A stretch of 64,000 bases of DNA from the NCBI GenBank assembly GCA_965237895.1, contig CBDEGR010000002.1, positions 62,001 through 126,000 of the forward strand, given 5' to 3'. The position numbers and the translations under genes are program-made. Source of the stretch: CBDEGR01 sp965237895 (GTDB lineage: Bacteria; Acidobacteriota; Terriglobia; UBA7540; JAPUME01). Positions within the stretch are counted from its first letter, which is position 1. Each line of letters begins with the position of its first letter. The notes beneath the pieces were generated by a model, which saw only the letters and a list, made by a program, of their open reading frames with translations, did no database searches and was not told where the DNA came from. Below, piece after piece: positions 1-11,218 of the stretch.

Positions 1-674
1 AGACCTATCGATCACGGACGGAAAATGTCACTGTCTTTAAGGACATTAATTTCCACATCCGGGAAGGCGAACAGGTGGCCTTGGTGGGAGAGTCCGGAGC
101 CGGGAAAAGTACCCTTCTGCACCTCCTGGGGGCACTGGACACGCCAACGGACGGTGGGATATACTTTGGTGGGTGTTTGTTAAGTGATTTCAGCAGTTTC
201 GAGCAGGCCCGGTACCGCAACGACAACGTCGGCTTCGTGTGGCAAAACCATAATTTACTAGCCGAATTTACAACCGTTGAGAACGTAATGATGCCCATGC
301 TGATCGGCGGTACCCCTCGGAGTAGCGCCCGCCGGCAAGCACAAGGCCTGCTGGAACAGATGGGCCTTTCCCGGCACGGACACCGACGCATAGGGGAGTT
401 ATCGGGGGGGGAACAGCAGAGGGTCGCCTTAGCACGAGCTTTAGCCCGCAAGCCATCGCTGTTGCTGGCGGATGAGCCGACCGGCAATCTTGATTTTCGG
501 ACCGCGACCAGGGTGATGGATTCGCTGCAGGAAATGCATGCGAACAGACGCTTTATCTCGGTGATTGCAACTCATAACCTGGGTCTGGCGGCGCGTTGTG
601 ACCGAATTCTTAAACTTGCAGATGGGAATTTGATGGAACTCGAGCCGCCCTCACTTCAAACGGAGGCGCATTAG
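1..674 (+). CDS. lolD: LolD-type ABC transporter ATPase, 5' end cut by window
   Basis: The reading frame is open from base 3, so the gene starts before the window; the GTG at 75 is internal. Family role: the ATPase of the inner-membrane LolCDE complex, which releases lipoproteins to LolA for transport to the outer membrane. Visible in the sequence: Walker A GESGAGKST, Q-loop region, signature LSGGEQQRVALARA, Walker B LLLADEPTGNLD and a switch histidine in ATHNLG. The ADEPTGNLD form is typical of the LolD/MacB/FtsE group. The partner permease (lolC/E) is not in view and may lie upstream. A related export ATPase of the same group is possible, but many envelope-assembly genes nearby favour LolD. 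Confidence 0.85.
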   Translation, partial: TYRSRTENVTVFKDINFHIREGEQVALVGESGAGKSTLLHLLGALDTPTDGGIYFGGCLLSDFSSFEQARYRNDNVGFVWQNHNLLAEFTTVENVMMPMLIGGTPRSSARRQAQGLLEQMGLSRHGHRRIGELSGGEQQRVALARALARKPSLLLADEPTGNLDFRTATRVMDSLQEMHANRRFISVIATHNLGLAARCDRILKLADGNLMELEPPSLQTEAH

Positions 675-701
675 TCCCGATTGCTCCGAGGTTGACCTCC
701 T

Positions 702-3140
<2,439 letters not shown>

Positions 3141-3382
3141 AGCTTATTCTCGGTTTTCGTAATTTTCGCCTTGCGCTAACAGGGTTGAATTCAATAAGGT
3201 GGAGACCTCTTTAGGGAGACCGCGGCGGTATTTTTCGCTGAAATGCGGGTGGGATTTGGGATTCGGAATCGGCGATATTTTCCGTTGTGGTCAACCTAGG
3301 GCAGAGTTCGTGCATCGTAAGGCACGTCTCTGCGGATTGAAGTGTTCTCTGTATATTATGAGGAGGCGGCCGTTCAGGTTTG

Positions 3383-6166
3383 ATGTCCCTGGGAATCGAT
3401 TCGGCAAAATCCAAGGCAATAATATCCCTGGTGGCATTCGTGTGCGTTCTCTCCCCGGCCTCTCTTGCGGCCCAAACCGCCCCTTTTTCGGGCGACGCTG
3501 ACCTCCCCCTCATCGAAGATATCATCTTCCGCGGCAACCGGCGCATCCGCAGCGCCACGCTTCGCGCGCGGATCACTTCCCGCCCCGGCGACCCTTATGA
3601 TGAGAAGATCCTACGGCGCGACTTCCGTGCCCTCTGGAACACGGGCTTCGTAGACGACATTCGTTTGGTGGTCACCGACGGCGATCAGGGAAAAATTATC
3701 ACCTTTTACTTACGGGAAAAGAAAACAATCCGCAGTATCGAGTATGTCGGCAACAAGAGCGCAACACTCTCCGATATCCTGGAGCGATTCAAGGAGCGCA
3801 AAGTTCGGCTTTCGGTCCGGAGCCAATACGATCCGGTCGTGATCCGCCGCGCGCAGGTCGTGCTGGAGCAATTGCTGAGCGAGCGGGGCCGAATGTTCGC
3901 CCGCGTCACACACCGGACGCGGAACCTGCCGCCAAATTCGGTCCGGTTGGTCTTCGTCGTCAAGGAAGGTCCCAAGGTCAAGGTCGGCAAGGTTCGCTTC
4001 GAAGGCAATACGATCTTCGGCAACAAGAAATTGGTCCGGGCCATGAAACGTTCCCGCCGCACCGGGATTCCGCCTTGGTTTTGGATCTTCCGTAAGACGT
4101 ATCATGAGGGAAAAATGGAGGCGGACCTGGAAATGGTTCGTTCCCTCTATCAGGATGCCGGATACTTCAAGGCGCTGGTTCACCGGCCGGAAGTAACCAT
4201 GGTCGACACCAGCCGCCGTTGGCCGCTTTTCTTCTTGAAATGGGGCCGCGGCAAGCGCATGGATGTAAAGATCAAAGTGGAGGAAGGCGAGCTCTACCGA
4301 ATGGGAGAGTTCAAAATTCGCGGCAACAAAGTGCTCAAACAGGAGCAGTTGGAGCCCATCTTCGGGATGAAGAAGGGAGACATTTTCAATGCCTCCAAAG
4401 CCCGCGAGAGCCTGGACAATTTTCGCAAACTCTACGGGGAATTCGGATACATCAATTTCACCGCCGTGCCGCAAATCGACTTTAACGACAAAGAACGGCT
4501 GATCGACTTTTCGCTCGATTTCGAAGAAGACAAACAATTCTTCGTCCGGCGGGTGGAGTTCGCCGGGAACGCCAAGACGCGCGATAAGGTGATCCGCCGG
4601 GAGTTGTTTCTCACCGAGGGCGGGATTTTCAGCACTCGGCTGTGGGACATCAGCGTCCTCCGCGTCAACCAACTTGGCTTCTTCGAAGTAGCGAAAGAGG
4701 AGGACTACGATATTCAACAGAACAATAAAGACGCCACCGTAGACATACTGCTGAACGTCAAGGAGAGGGGTCGGCAGTCGATCGGATTCTCCGGCGGCGT
4801 CAGCGGGCTGGCCGGCAGTTTCGTGGGTGTCAACTATTCGACAAACAACTTTCTCGGCCTGGGGGAGACGCTCAGCGTCCAGACCCAGTTCGGCGACTTC
4901 CAAAAACTCTACTCCTTCGGATTCACCGAGCCGTATCTGCTCGACCGGCCCATCACGACCGGCTTTACCATCTTCAAGAGCGAATTCAAGTTTGATCAGG
5001 CGCGCCAGGCGGCGGTGTTGAGCGGCCTCGACCCGGACGCCTTTCAAGACAACCGGTTCAGCCAGAACCTTTTTCAGAATTTCCAACAGAACACCACCGG
5101 GTTTACCGTCTATACCAGCTACCCGCTGCGGAAGAAATTTGCCCGGGTCGGGCTCTCCTACAGCTACAGCATTAGCAACATGACGGCGTTCAGCAACGCG
5201 TCCCGGCTTTTCTTCAGCGGCTTGTTCTTCCGCGGTTTCAACACTCCCAACTCGCTGGAAGGAATCCGCACCAGCAAGATCACACCGACCATCACCCACA
5301 ACACCGTAAACAACCAATGGGCGCCGACCAGGGGGAAATCTCTATATTTGGGAGGGTCAATCTCCGGCAGCTTCCTCGGCGGGAACGTGAATATGTTCCG
5401 CCCGGTTGCGGAGTTCAAGATGTTCCGGCCCATTCACAAGCGGAACGTGGTCGGCTTTCGCGTGCAGGGGTCCTTCATTACCGGCTACGGGGGTGTGGTG
5501 GCGCCGCCGTTCCAGCGGTTTTACATCGGCGGGGAAAACGATCTGCGCGGCTTCCGAATCCGCTCCATCAGCCCCTTGGTCTGGTTTCCCACACGCCAGA
5601 GCGTGCGTCCGGTCAACGACAACGGAACGCGGATGACCGACCGGGACGGCAACCTTCTGCCGCCGATCGAATTCCCTTCCAGCACGATTATTTTCCCCGG
5701 CGCCGACTCCATGCTGGTCAGCAATTTCGAGTATCGAATCCCCATCCTCGGGCCGGTCACTCTGGCCTATTTCGTGGACGCGGGAACCAGTTGGGTCCTT
5801 CAGAAAAATCAACTTCGCCTGCGGCCGGAAACGTTGTCGGAGCTCCGCGACAGTTTCCCCGAGGACATCTTCCATTTTCCGATCAAAGACGAATTGGAGA
5901 CCATCCGCTCGACCAACGGCCGGATCCGGGTCTCAACGGGGCTGGAATTACAAATTTTAATGCCGGTCATGAACGTTCCCTTCCGTATCTATTGGGCCCG
6001 CAATGTAAGGCGGTTGGACGGGGTTCTGACACCCCCGCAGAATCTCCCGTCGCGAGACCTGTTCCCGAACAACATCACCTACAGCCAGATCTTGCCGTTC
6101 TTTATGGGCTTTCGGTTACGGGAGCGAAAGGCGCGTATCGGATTTACCGTTTCCCGCACTTTCTGA
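3383..6166 (+). CDS. bamA: BamA outer-membrane protein assembly factor
   Basis: Central protein of the BAM complex, which inserts beta-barrel proteins into the outer membrane. About 927 residues, rather long for the family. A signal peptide is visible (hydrophobic stretch ending ASLAAQ), then several POTRA repeats to about residue 430, then the 16-strand barrel. Barrel loop L6 carries the LRGF motif (family VRGF/Y), and the protein ends in phenylalanine as expected for a BAM substrate. ATG 3383 is chosen; TTG 3380 directly before it is the alternative. AGGAGG lies at 3361-3366, rather far upstream. The Skp-like gene follows 65 bases later, the classical bamA-skp order. Confidence 0.95.
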   Translation: MSLGIDSAKSKAIISLVAFVCVLSPASLAAQTAPFSGDADLPLIEDIIFRGNRRIRSATLRARITSRPGDPYDEKILRRDFRALWNTGFVDDIRLVVTDGDQGKIITFYLREKKTIRSIEYVGNKSATLSDILERFKERKVRLSVRSQYDPVVIRRAQVVLEQLLSERGRMFARVTHRTRNLPPNSVRLVFVVKEGPKVKVGKVRFEGNTIFGNKKLVRAMKRSRRTGIPPWFWIFRKTYHEGKMEADLEMVRSLYQDAGYFKALVHRPEVTMVDTSRRWPLFFLKWGRGKRMDVKIKVEEGELYRMGEFKIRGNKVLKQEQLEPIFGMKKGDIFNASKARESLDNFRKLYGEFGYINFTAVPQIDFNDKERLIDFSLDFEEDKQFFVRRVEFAGNAKTRDKVIRRELFLTEGGIFSTRLWDISVLRVNQLGFFEVAKEEDYDIQQNNKDATVDILLNVKERGRQSIGFSGGVSGLAGSFVGVNYSTNNFLGLGETLSVQTQFGDFQKLYSFGFTEPYLLDRPITTGFTIFKSEFKFDQARQAAVLSGLDPDAFQDNRFSQNLFQNFQQNTTGFTVYTSYPLRKKFARVGLSYSYSISNMTAFSNASRLFFSGLFFRGFNTPNSLEGIRTSKITPTITHNTVNNQWAPTRGKSLYLGGSISGSFLGGNVNMFRPVAEFKMFRPIHKRNVVGFRVQGSFITGYGGVVAPPFQRFYIGGENDLRGFRIRSISPLVWFPTRQSVRPVNDNGTRMTDRDGNLLPPIEFPSSTIIFPGADSMLVSNFEYRIPILGPVTLAYFVDAGTSWVLQKNQLRLRPETLSELRDSFPEDIFHFPIKDELETIRSTNGRIRVSTGLELQILMPVMNVPFRIYWARNVRRLDGVLTPPQNLPSRDLFPNNITYSQILPFFMGFRLRERKARIGFTVSRTF

Positions 6167-6231
6167 TTTTATCGGTTTCCTGTACAATACAGATGGTTTC
6201 ATTCCACATCACATCTCTATGAGGAGTTCGA

Positions 6232-6840
6232 ATGAGAAGTAAATGGGTACTTGCGACAATAGGGAGTTTTCTCATGGGCGCGGCGATGCCTGCAGCCGCC
6301 CAGTTGAGTGACGCGCCGCTTCCCACGCGGATTGCGGTCGCCGACGTGCAAGGGGCCATCGCCACCACCGCCGAGGGAAAGACCGTTTTGGAGGGCATCC
6401 AAAAGAAGTACGAACCTCGGCGGCGGCAGTTGGAAGCCGACCAGAAAGAGCTTCAGGCGATTCAGGACCGCTACACCCGCCAAGGAACGACCTTGAGCGA
6501 ATCCGAGCGGCTGCGCTTGGAGCGCCAGCTACAGGAAAGCCAGCGTGTATACCGGAGGGACCAGGAAGATCTGCAGGCCGAATATCAGAGCGCCCAACAG
6601 GATGCGGCCCAGCGGTTGGGGCAGAAGATGCTTCGCGTCATCCATGAGTTCGCCGCTCAGAACGGCTATGTTCTGGTCATCGACTATCGCCAGATTCCGA
6701 TCCACTACATCCATAAGAGCCTTGACATAACCCCGGACCTGATCCGCCGTTATGATGCGGCCTATCCCCTTCAAGGAGCTGCCCCGGCAGCGGCGCCTGC
6801 GGCAGCCAAGCCCGCTGCCGGCACGACGCCCAACCCGTAA
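6232..6840 (+). CDS. OmpH/Skp-family periplasmic chaperone
   Basis: Skp-family proteins are trimeric chaperones that hold unfolded outer-membrane proteins in the periplasm on the way to BamA. The 202-residue protein has a signal peptide (cleavage probably after AAA near residue 23), the family-typical start of the mature protein (TRIAVADVQGAI, related to IAVVD at the N-terminus of Skp), a long charged coiled-coil middle (about residues 55-130) and an Ala/Pro-rich tail. GAGGAG lies just before the ATG. Position directly after bamA supports the assignment. Confidence 0.88.
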   Translation: MRSKWVLATIGSFLMGAAMPAAAQLSDAPLPTRIAVADVQGAIATTAEGKTVLEGIQKKYEPRRRQLEADQKELQAIQDRYTRQGTTLSESERLRLERQLQESQRVYRRDQEDLQAEYQSAQQDAAQRLGQKMLRVIHEFAAQNGYVLVIDYRQIPIHYIHKSLDITPDLIRRYDAAYPLQGAAPAAAPAAAKPAAGTTPNP

Positions 6841-6942
6841 CGGGCCAACACCGGCGTCTATCGTTCATGGGGAAAAGGGGGCGTTCCGCGCCGCGCAACA
6901 CCATCGCGCGAACGCCCTGCTTCCGCTTCCACGGCCCTTCTC

Positions 6943-7776
6943 TCAGAACTGCCACACCATTCCCGCCGCCACCCGAAACCGCTGCCAACCTTCCGAACCG
7001 CTTCCTTGCGCCACCGGCACCGAGACCACCAGGAACGTCTGGACCGCATGGCCGATCTCTCGGGAAAGAGCCGGGTGTAGCAAGAGCGCCGAGGTGTCTG
7101 ACTCGGGGGAAAGCACTCTGGCTTCTCGGCTCCGCCCCGTACGCTCCCAGGAAAATCCCAACTGCGGGGTGAGGGGCCAGCCTTGGCTCTCGTAGCCGAT
7201 ACCGCCGCCCAGAATCAACCGATCTCCGCGCCTCTCGCCCGTTGCAAAGGAAGATTCCGTCCTCCCCAGCCCATAGGCTAACACGGACCAATGCTCCCAG
7301 TCCTTGCCGTATAAAAGCCCTCCCCCCACACCGAACGCATTGTGCTCCAGCGTGCCGGTCGTCGGAGGCTCCAGCGTTAGAACGCCCATCAAGAAATTGC
7401 CGTTCCCCAGGTCGGCAAAACGGCGGATGCCGAACACCAAGTCATGAGTCCCGGTCTCGGACTCTCCGGCGGTATCGCGCTCCGCCTCGAACGGGAACGT
7501 CACGGAGATACCCCAACTCTCACCCAGTCCCCTGCCGACGCTCACGACGCCAATGTGGCTGCGGTTCCGCGGGCTGGGGAGCCGGCCCTCCCGCTTGTGA
7601 TAGTACTGGGTGGAAACAAACCTTTTCTGTGAAATCAGCGTCGCAGACTGCGGACCGAAAATCGCCTCATGGTGCGCCTGGAGGCGAGGCGCCCAGGTCA
7701 TGCCGGCAATCGCCACAACGATAAAAACTGCTGTGTGAATTATATCTTTTTCCGCCCATTCAAAGATTCTTGCCAA
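6943..7776 (-). CDS. putative outer-membrane beta-barrel protein, unknown role
   Basis: A 277-residue protein with a hydrophobic N-terminal segment (about residues 12-30, ending near APRLQAHH) that looks like a signal peptide. The rest alternates short hydrophobic and polar stretches rich in Gly, Phe and Tyr, ends in WQF, and is likely a small outer-membrane barrel. The start is TTG 7776 with an AGAGG box 9 bases upstream. The HHEAIFGPQ segment after the signal peptide resembles barrel proteins sometimes seen near metal-efflux genes, but nothing nearby supports that. It converges with the Skp-like gene. No specific function can be given. Confidence 0.6.
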   Translation of the reverse strand: MARIFEWAEKDIIHTAVFIVVAIAGMTWAPRLQAHHEAIFGPQSATLISQKRFVSTQYYHKREGRLPSPRNRSHIGVVSVGRGLGESWGISVTFPFEAERDTAGESETGTHDLVFGIRRFADLGNGNFLMGVLTLEPPTTGTLEHNAFGVGGGLLYGKDWEHWSVLAYGLGRTESSFATGERRGDRLILGGGIGYESQGWPLTPQLGFSWERTGRSREARVLSPESDTSALLLHPALSREIGHAVQTFLVVSVPVAQGSGSEGWQRFRVAAGMVWQF

Positions 7777-7983
7777 AGTTTTTACCTCTCACCAAAAAGT
7801 TATTTGCTGTTTAGATACTGATAAGACAGATCGGATAGCGAACAGGAAGCCTCGGGTCAACGAAACTCAATGCTGCCGAGCATCACTTCAAATGAAGATC
7901 TCCTCCGGTCGGCACAAATAGGAAATCGGTAGGGACGATGAAGCAAGGCAGACCGGGAACCCGCAGCCGAGCATACTTCAAGT

Positions 7984-8874
7984 CTAGACTTTGACTTTGA
8001 CTTTATCTTTAACTCGGACGCCGGCTTTTTCGCGGGGCGTCTTTAAGTTTTTGGGAAGCGGCTCGGTGAGCGCCGTATAAAGCTCCGGCCTGCGGTCGGC
8101 AATGCGGTCCAGCTCCCACTCGCCCGGTTTCGTGGCGATATGATTCTGATCGGCTTCGGCAATGTCAAATTCGCCGTAGAGAATGGTCTCTTTGGTCCCG
8201 TCGGCTTCCGCCACGGTCTCGCCCCGCAGATCGACGATCTTCGAGTGCCCGCAAAATTCGCAGCCGCGCTCGGTGCCCACGCGGTTCGCCACGGCGACGA
8301 ACATGTGGTTCTCATGCCCGCGGGCGTTGACGACGTGCTTGTAGGTATTCGTGCCGGCGGGCCAGTTCGTCGGTACCACCAGCAATCGGGCGCCGCGGAG
8401 TTTCGCCGTGCGGGCGCTTTCGGGGAAGTTCAGGTCGAAGCAGATATTCACGCCCACCTTTCCGTAGCGTGTCTCGAAGACCGGAAACGCCTCCTCCCCG
8501 TACGCATTGTAGCGGTCGATGCCGAGGAACGGCATGTGGGCTTTGTGATAGGAACCCAGAACTCCTTCCGGGCCGATGACCACCGCGGCGTTATAGACTT
8601 CCCGCCCGACCCGTTCGAGCATGCCCACCACGGCGTAGCAGTCGAGGTCCTTGGCGGCCTCGGCAATCCGCTCGGCGCCGGCACCAGGGACGGGTTCGGC
8701 AACCGGCAGCGCATCTTCCGGGGAGTCAAAGCAGTAACCGGTCAGAGCGCATTCGGGAAACACCACCAAGTTCGCCCCTTCCTTGGCGGCGGCTTCGAGA
8801 CGATCCAAAATTCGCCCCAGGTTATAGGCCTTATTCTGAATCTTGATGTCCATTTGAACTACGGCGACCTTCAT
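7984..8874 (-). CDS. carbon-nitrogen hydrolase (nitrilase superfamily)
   Basis: A 296-residue amidase-type enzyme of the nitrilase superfamily. The catalytic triad is visible: Glu41 (FPECALTG), Lys111 (SYHKAHMP) and Cys145 (VNICFDLNFPE). The family hydrolyses small amides such as ureido acids, carbamoyl compounds or omega-amides; the substrate cannot be read from sequence. The start ATG has a GGGGAAGAG box. The C-terminus ends in a Lys/Val repeat (VKDKVKVKV). It is divergent from the symporter gene at 9114 with about 240 bases between them, so the two could share a control region. Confidence 0.9.
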   Translation of the reverse strand: MKVAVVQMDIKIQNKAYNLGRILDRLEAAAKEGANLVVFPECALTGYCFDSPEDALPVAEPVPGAGAERIAEAAKDLDCYAVVGMLERVGREVYNAAVVIGPEGVLGSYHKAHMPFLGIDRYNAYGEEAFPVFETRYGKVGVNICFDLNFPESARTAKLRGARLLVVPTNWPAGTNTYKHVVNARGHENHMFVAVANRVGTERGCEFCGHSKIVDLRGETVAEADGTKETILYGEFDIAEADQNHIATKPGEWELDRIADRRPELYTALTEPLPKNLKTPREKAGVRVKDKVKVKV

Positions 8875-9113
8875 CTCTTCCCCCTAGAAAAAAGTGTTTG
8901 GGCGGATCTGGGTTGAATTCTACCATAGGTTGGCGCCCGTTTCTTCGAGGGGACCCTACGGGTTTCGGTTTCGCCTTGCCTATTACCCTTGACGTTTTGC
9001 ACTTGACGGGCAAACGCTTTCCTGAGAGAAATGGGACTTCACATCCGAAGTCGAATCTCTGTCAAGGATAATACTGGGCCGTCGTTGAACCCTTCGCTGA
9101 GGAGAATGCAAGC

Positions 9114-10784
9114 ATGACGCTCTCTTGGGTCGACTCTCTCATCATCATCGTCTACTTCATCGCCGTCCTCGCCGTGGGCTTCTATCTGAAGCGCTACACG
9201 ACCACGGGGAAGGACTTCTTCCTCGCCGGGCGGGAGATGACCGCCTGGGTCGCCGGGCTGAGCTTCCTGGCCGCCAACCTCGGTTCGCTCGAATTGCTGG
9301 GCTGGGCCGGTAACGCTTATCAGTACGGCATCCTGGCGGCCCATTGGTACTGGATCGGGGCCATTCCGGCGATGCTCTTCCTCGCCCTGGTCATGATGCC
9401 CTTCTACTACATCTCGAAGACCCACTCGGTCCCCGGCTACCTGAAGCTGCGCTACGGGGAACCCACGCGCGCGCTGAGCGCCGTCTCCTTCGCCGTCATG
9501 ACCATCCTGATGTCCGGCGTCAACATGTACGCGATGGCTCTGATCATGAAAGTCCTGCTCGGCTGGGACATCAGCTTCAGCATCTGGGTCTCTTCCATCA
9601 CCGTGGCCATTTATGTTTTCCTGGGCGGGCTGCGGTCGGCCATCTTCAACGAGGTCCTGCAATTCTTCCTGATCTGGCTGGGGGCCCTGCTGGTTCCCAT
9701 TCTCGGCATGATCGAGATCGGCGGGTGGGATGCCATGGTCGCCCGCATCTCAGAGAACTTCGCCGGACAAGACTTCACGCATCTTTGGGGACCGATGGGG
9801 AGCTTTACCGACAACCCGATGGGCATCCACTGGACCGGCATCGTCTTCGGCCTCGGCTGCATACTCTCCTTCGGCTACTGGACCACGGACTTTCTGGTGG
9901 TGCAGCGCGTGATTGCCGCCAAGGACATCACGGCGGCAAAGATGGCCCCCATCATCGGCGCCTTCTTCAAGATGCTGATTCCGATCATCGTCATCCTTCC
10001 GGGCTTGCTCGGCTTGGCGCTTTTTGAATTTCAGTTGGTACCGGGAAGCGTAGCCCAAAATAACCCTGCTCTCCATGCCTACGATGAAGTGTTACCTTTA
10101 CTCATGGCCCGCTACTTCGGGCCGGGGCTGCTGGGTCTCGGCGTGACGGCCTTGCTGGCCGGGTTCATGTCCGGCATGGCCGGCAACATCAGCGCTTTCG
10201 CCACCGTCTGGAGCTACGACATCTACCGCCCTCTCATCCGCAAGGATGCGCCCGACGCCCACTACCTGAAGGTGGGCCGCTGGTGCACGCTGGTCGGCGT
10301 CTTCATCAGCATCGGCACCGCTTACCTGGTGATGCAGTTTGACAGCATCATGGACTACGTGCAGGCGCTCTTCAGCTTCTTCATCGCTCCGTTATTCGGA
10401 ACCGTGATCCTGGGGATGCTTTGGAAGCGGATCACGCCGGCGGGAGGCTTCTGGGGACTGCTGGCCGGCACGACTTCCTCGGTCGCCATGTTCGCCTGGG
10501 TGAAGCTCCAGCCGAGCGCGCTGGAGATCATCGCCCTCTCGCCTCACGCCAAAACGATGGCGGAGAACATGTATCGGGCGCTCTGGTCGGCGCTGTTCGG
10601 AGTGGCCGTCACCATCATCATCAGCTACATGACGAAACCGAAACCGGTGGAAGAGTTGACCGGCCTCGTCTACGGCTGCACGGAGTTGCCAAAAGAGGGG
10701 CACCTGCCGTTGCTGCAGCGACCGGTGTTCTGGGCCGTGGTGGTGGGTACGATCTTCTTAATACTTCAATGGGTCTTTTGGTAG
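9114..10784 (+). CDS. sodium:solute symporter (SSS family, SGLT-like)
   Basis: A 556-residue membrane protein with about 13-14 hydrophobic helices and the SSS-family pattern: an early FFLAGR segment, and GGLRSAIFNEVLQFFLIW corresponding to the family signature. The overall look is nearer to SGLT-type sugar symporters than to proline or pantothenate carriers. The family couples uptake to sodium. GAGGAG lies before the ATG. A 72-residue membrane protein follows in the same direction, and the trehalase beyond it is convergent. Uptake of glucose released by that trehalase is an attractive but unproven link. Confidence 0.9.
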   Translation: MTLSWVDSLIIIVYFIAVLAVGFYLKRYTTTGKDFFLAGREMTAWVAGLSFLAANLGSLELLGWAGNAYQYGILAAHWYWIGAIPAMLFLALVMMPFYYISKTHSVPGYLKLRYGEPTRALSAVSFAVMTILMSGVNMYAMALIMKVLLGWDISFSIWVSSITVAIYVFLGGLRSAIFNEVLQFFLIWLGALLVPILGMIEIGGWDAMVARISENFAGQDFTHLWGPMGSFTDNPMGIHWTGIVFGLGCILSFGYWTTDFLVVQRVIAAKDITAAKMAPIIGAFFKMLIPIIVILPGLLGLALFEFQLVPGSVAQNNPALHAYDEVLPLLMARYFGPGLLGLGVTALLAGFMSGMAGNISAFATVWSYDIYRPLIRKDAPDAHYLKVGRWCTLVGVFISIGTAYLVMQFDSIMDYVQALFSFFIAPLFGTVILGMLWKRITPAGGFWGLLAGTTSSVAMFAWVKLQPSALEIIALSPHAKTMAENMYRALWSALFGVAVTIIISYMTKPKPVEELTGLVYGCTELPKEGHLPLLQRPVFWAVVVGTIFLILQWVFW

Positions 10785-10862
10785 GCAAGGCGGGTGGCAG
10801 GAAATGCCGGCAGGTGACGCCTTCGGCGACCCCGGCAACAAAGCTTTTTTGGCAGGTAACGT

Positions 10863-11081
10863 ATGAGCACCGGTAAAACCATTCCCATCTGGTATTTCGT
10901 CGGGCTGCTGCTGTTGGTCTACGGCGTGATTATCCTGGCAGCGGGCATCTATCAGATCTCCCATCCTCCGGAAACGGTCCTCAACGATCTTCACCCCACG
11001 GCTTGGTGGGGCGCGCTGATGACCGTCATGGGCGCCGTCTATGTCTATCTCTACCGGCCGGGCAGGAATTCAAAACAGTAG
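10863..11081 (+). CDS. small two-helix membrane protein, unknown
   Basis: A 72-residue protein with two predicted membrane helices (about residues 9-29 and 47-63) joined by a short loop containing HPPETVLNDLHP. It starts 78 bases after the symporter gene and is probably cotranscribed with it. Small proteins of this kind often accompany SSS transporters in acidobacterial genomes, but I do not recognise a named family. Reading frame, context and hydrophobicity make it a believable gene. Confidence 0.6.
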   Translation: MSTGKTIPIWYFVGLLLLVYGVIILAAGIYQISHPPETVLNDLHPTAWWGALMTVMGAVYVYLYRPGRNSKQ

Positions 11082-11090
11082 CCCCAATCC

Positions 11091-11191
11091 GGGTGGCGCC
11101 CCCTTCATGTAATCAAAATAGCGCAGTCTACCCTGTGTGGGATTGGGCGTAGAAGACCGCACACACCCCTTCCGGGATGTATGCGCCACCC
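11091..11191. repeat. inverted repeat between convergent genes
   Basis: A 9-bp inverted repeat (GGGTGGCGC at 11091-11099 and GCGCCACCC at 11183-11191) frames about 80 bases. A second, nearly perfect pair, CCAATCC (11084-11090) and GGATTGG (around 11140), lies partly inside it. It sits between the 3' ends of the small membrane protein and the trehalase, so it may act as a two-way terminator or be a copy of a dispersed palindromic element. There is no clear T-run. Confidence 0.45.
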
Positions 11192-11218
11192 AGTCGTGCC
11201 GAGCCGCCATGATGACCC

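Noticed and set aside
3710..5317. 535-codon open frame on the minus strand inside bamA
   Set aside because: Antisense shadow of a GC-rich gene; the protein has no recognisable motifs while bamA on the plus strand is clear.
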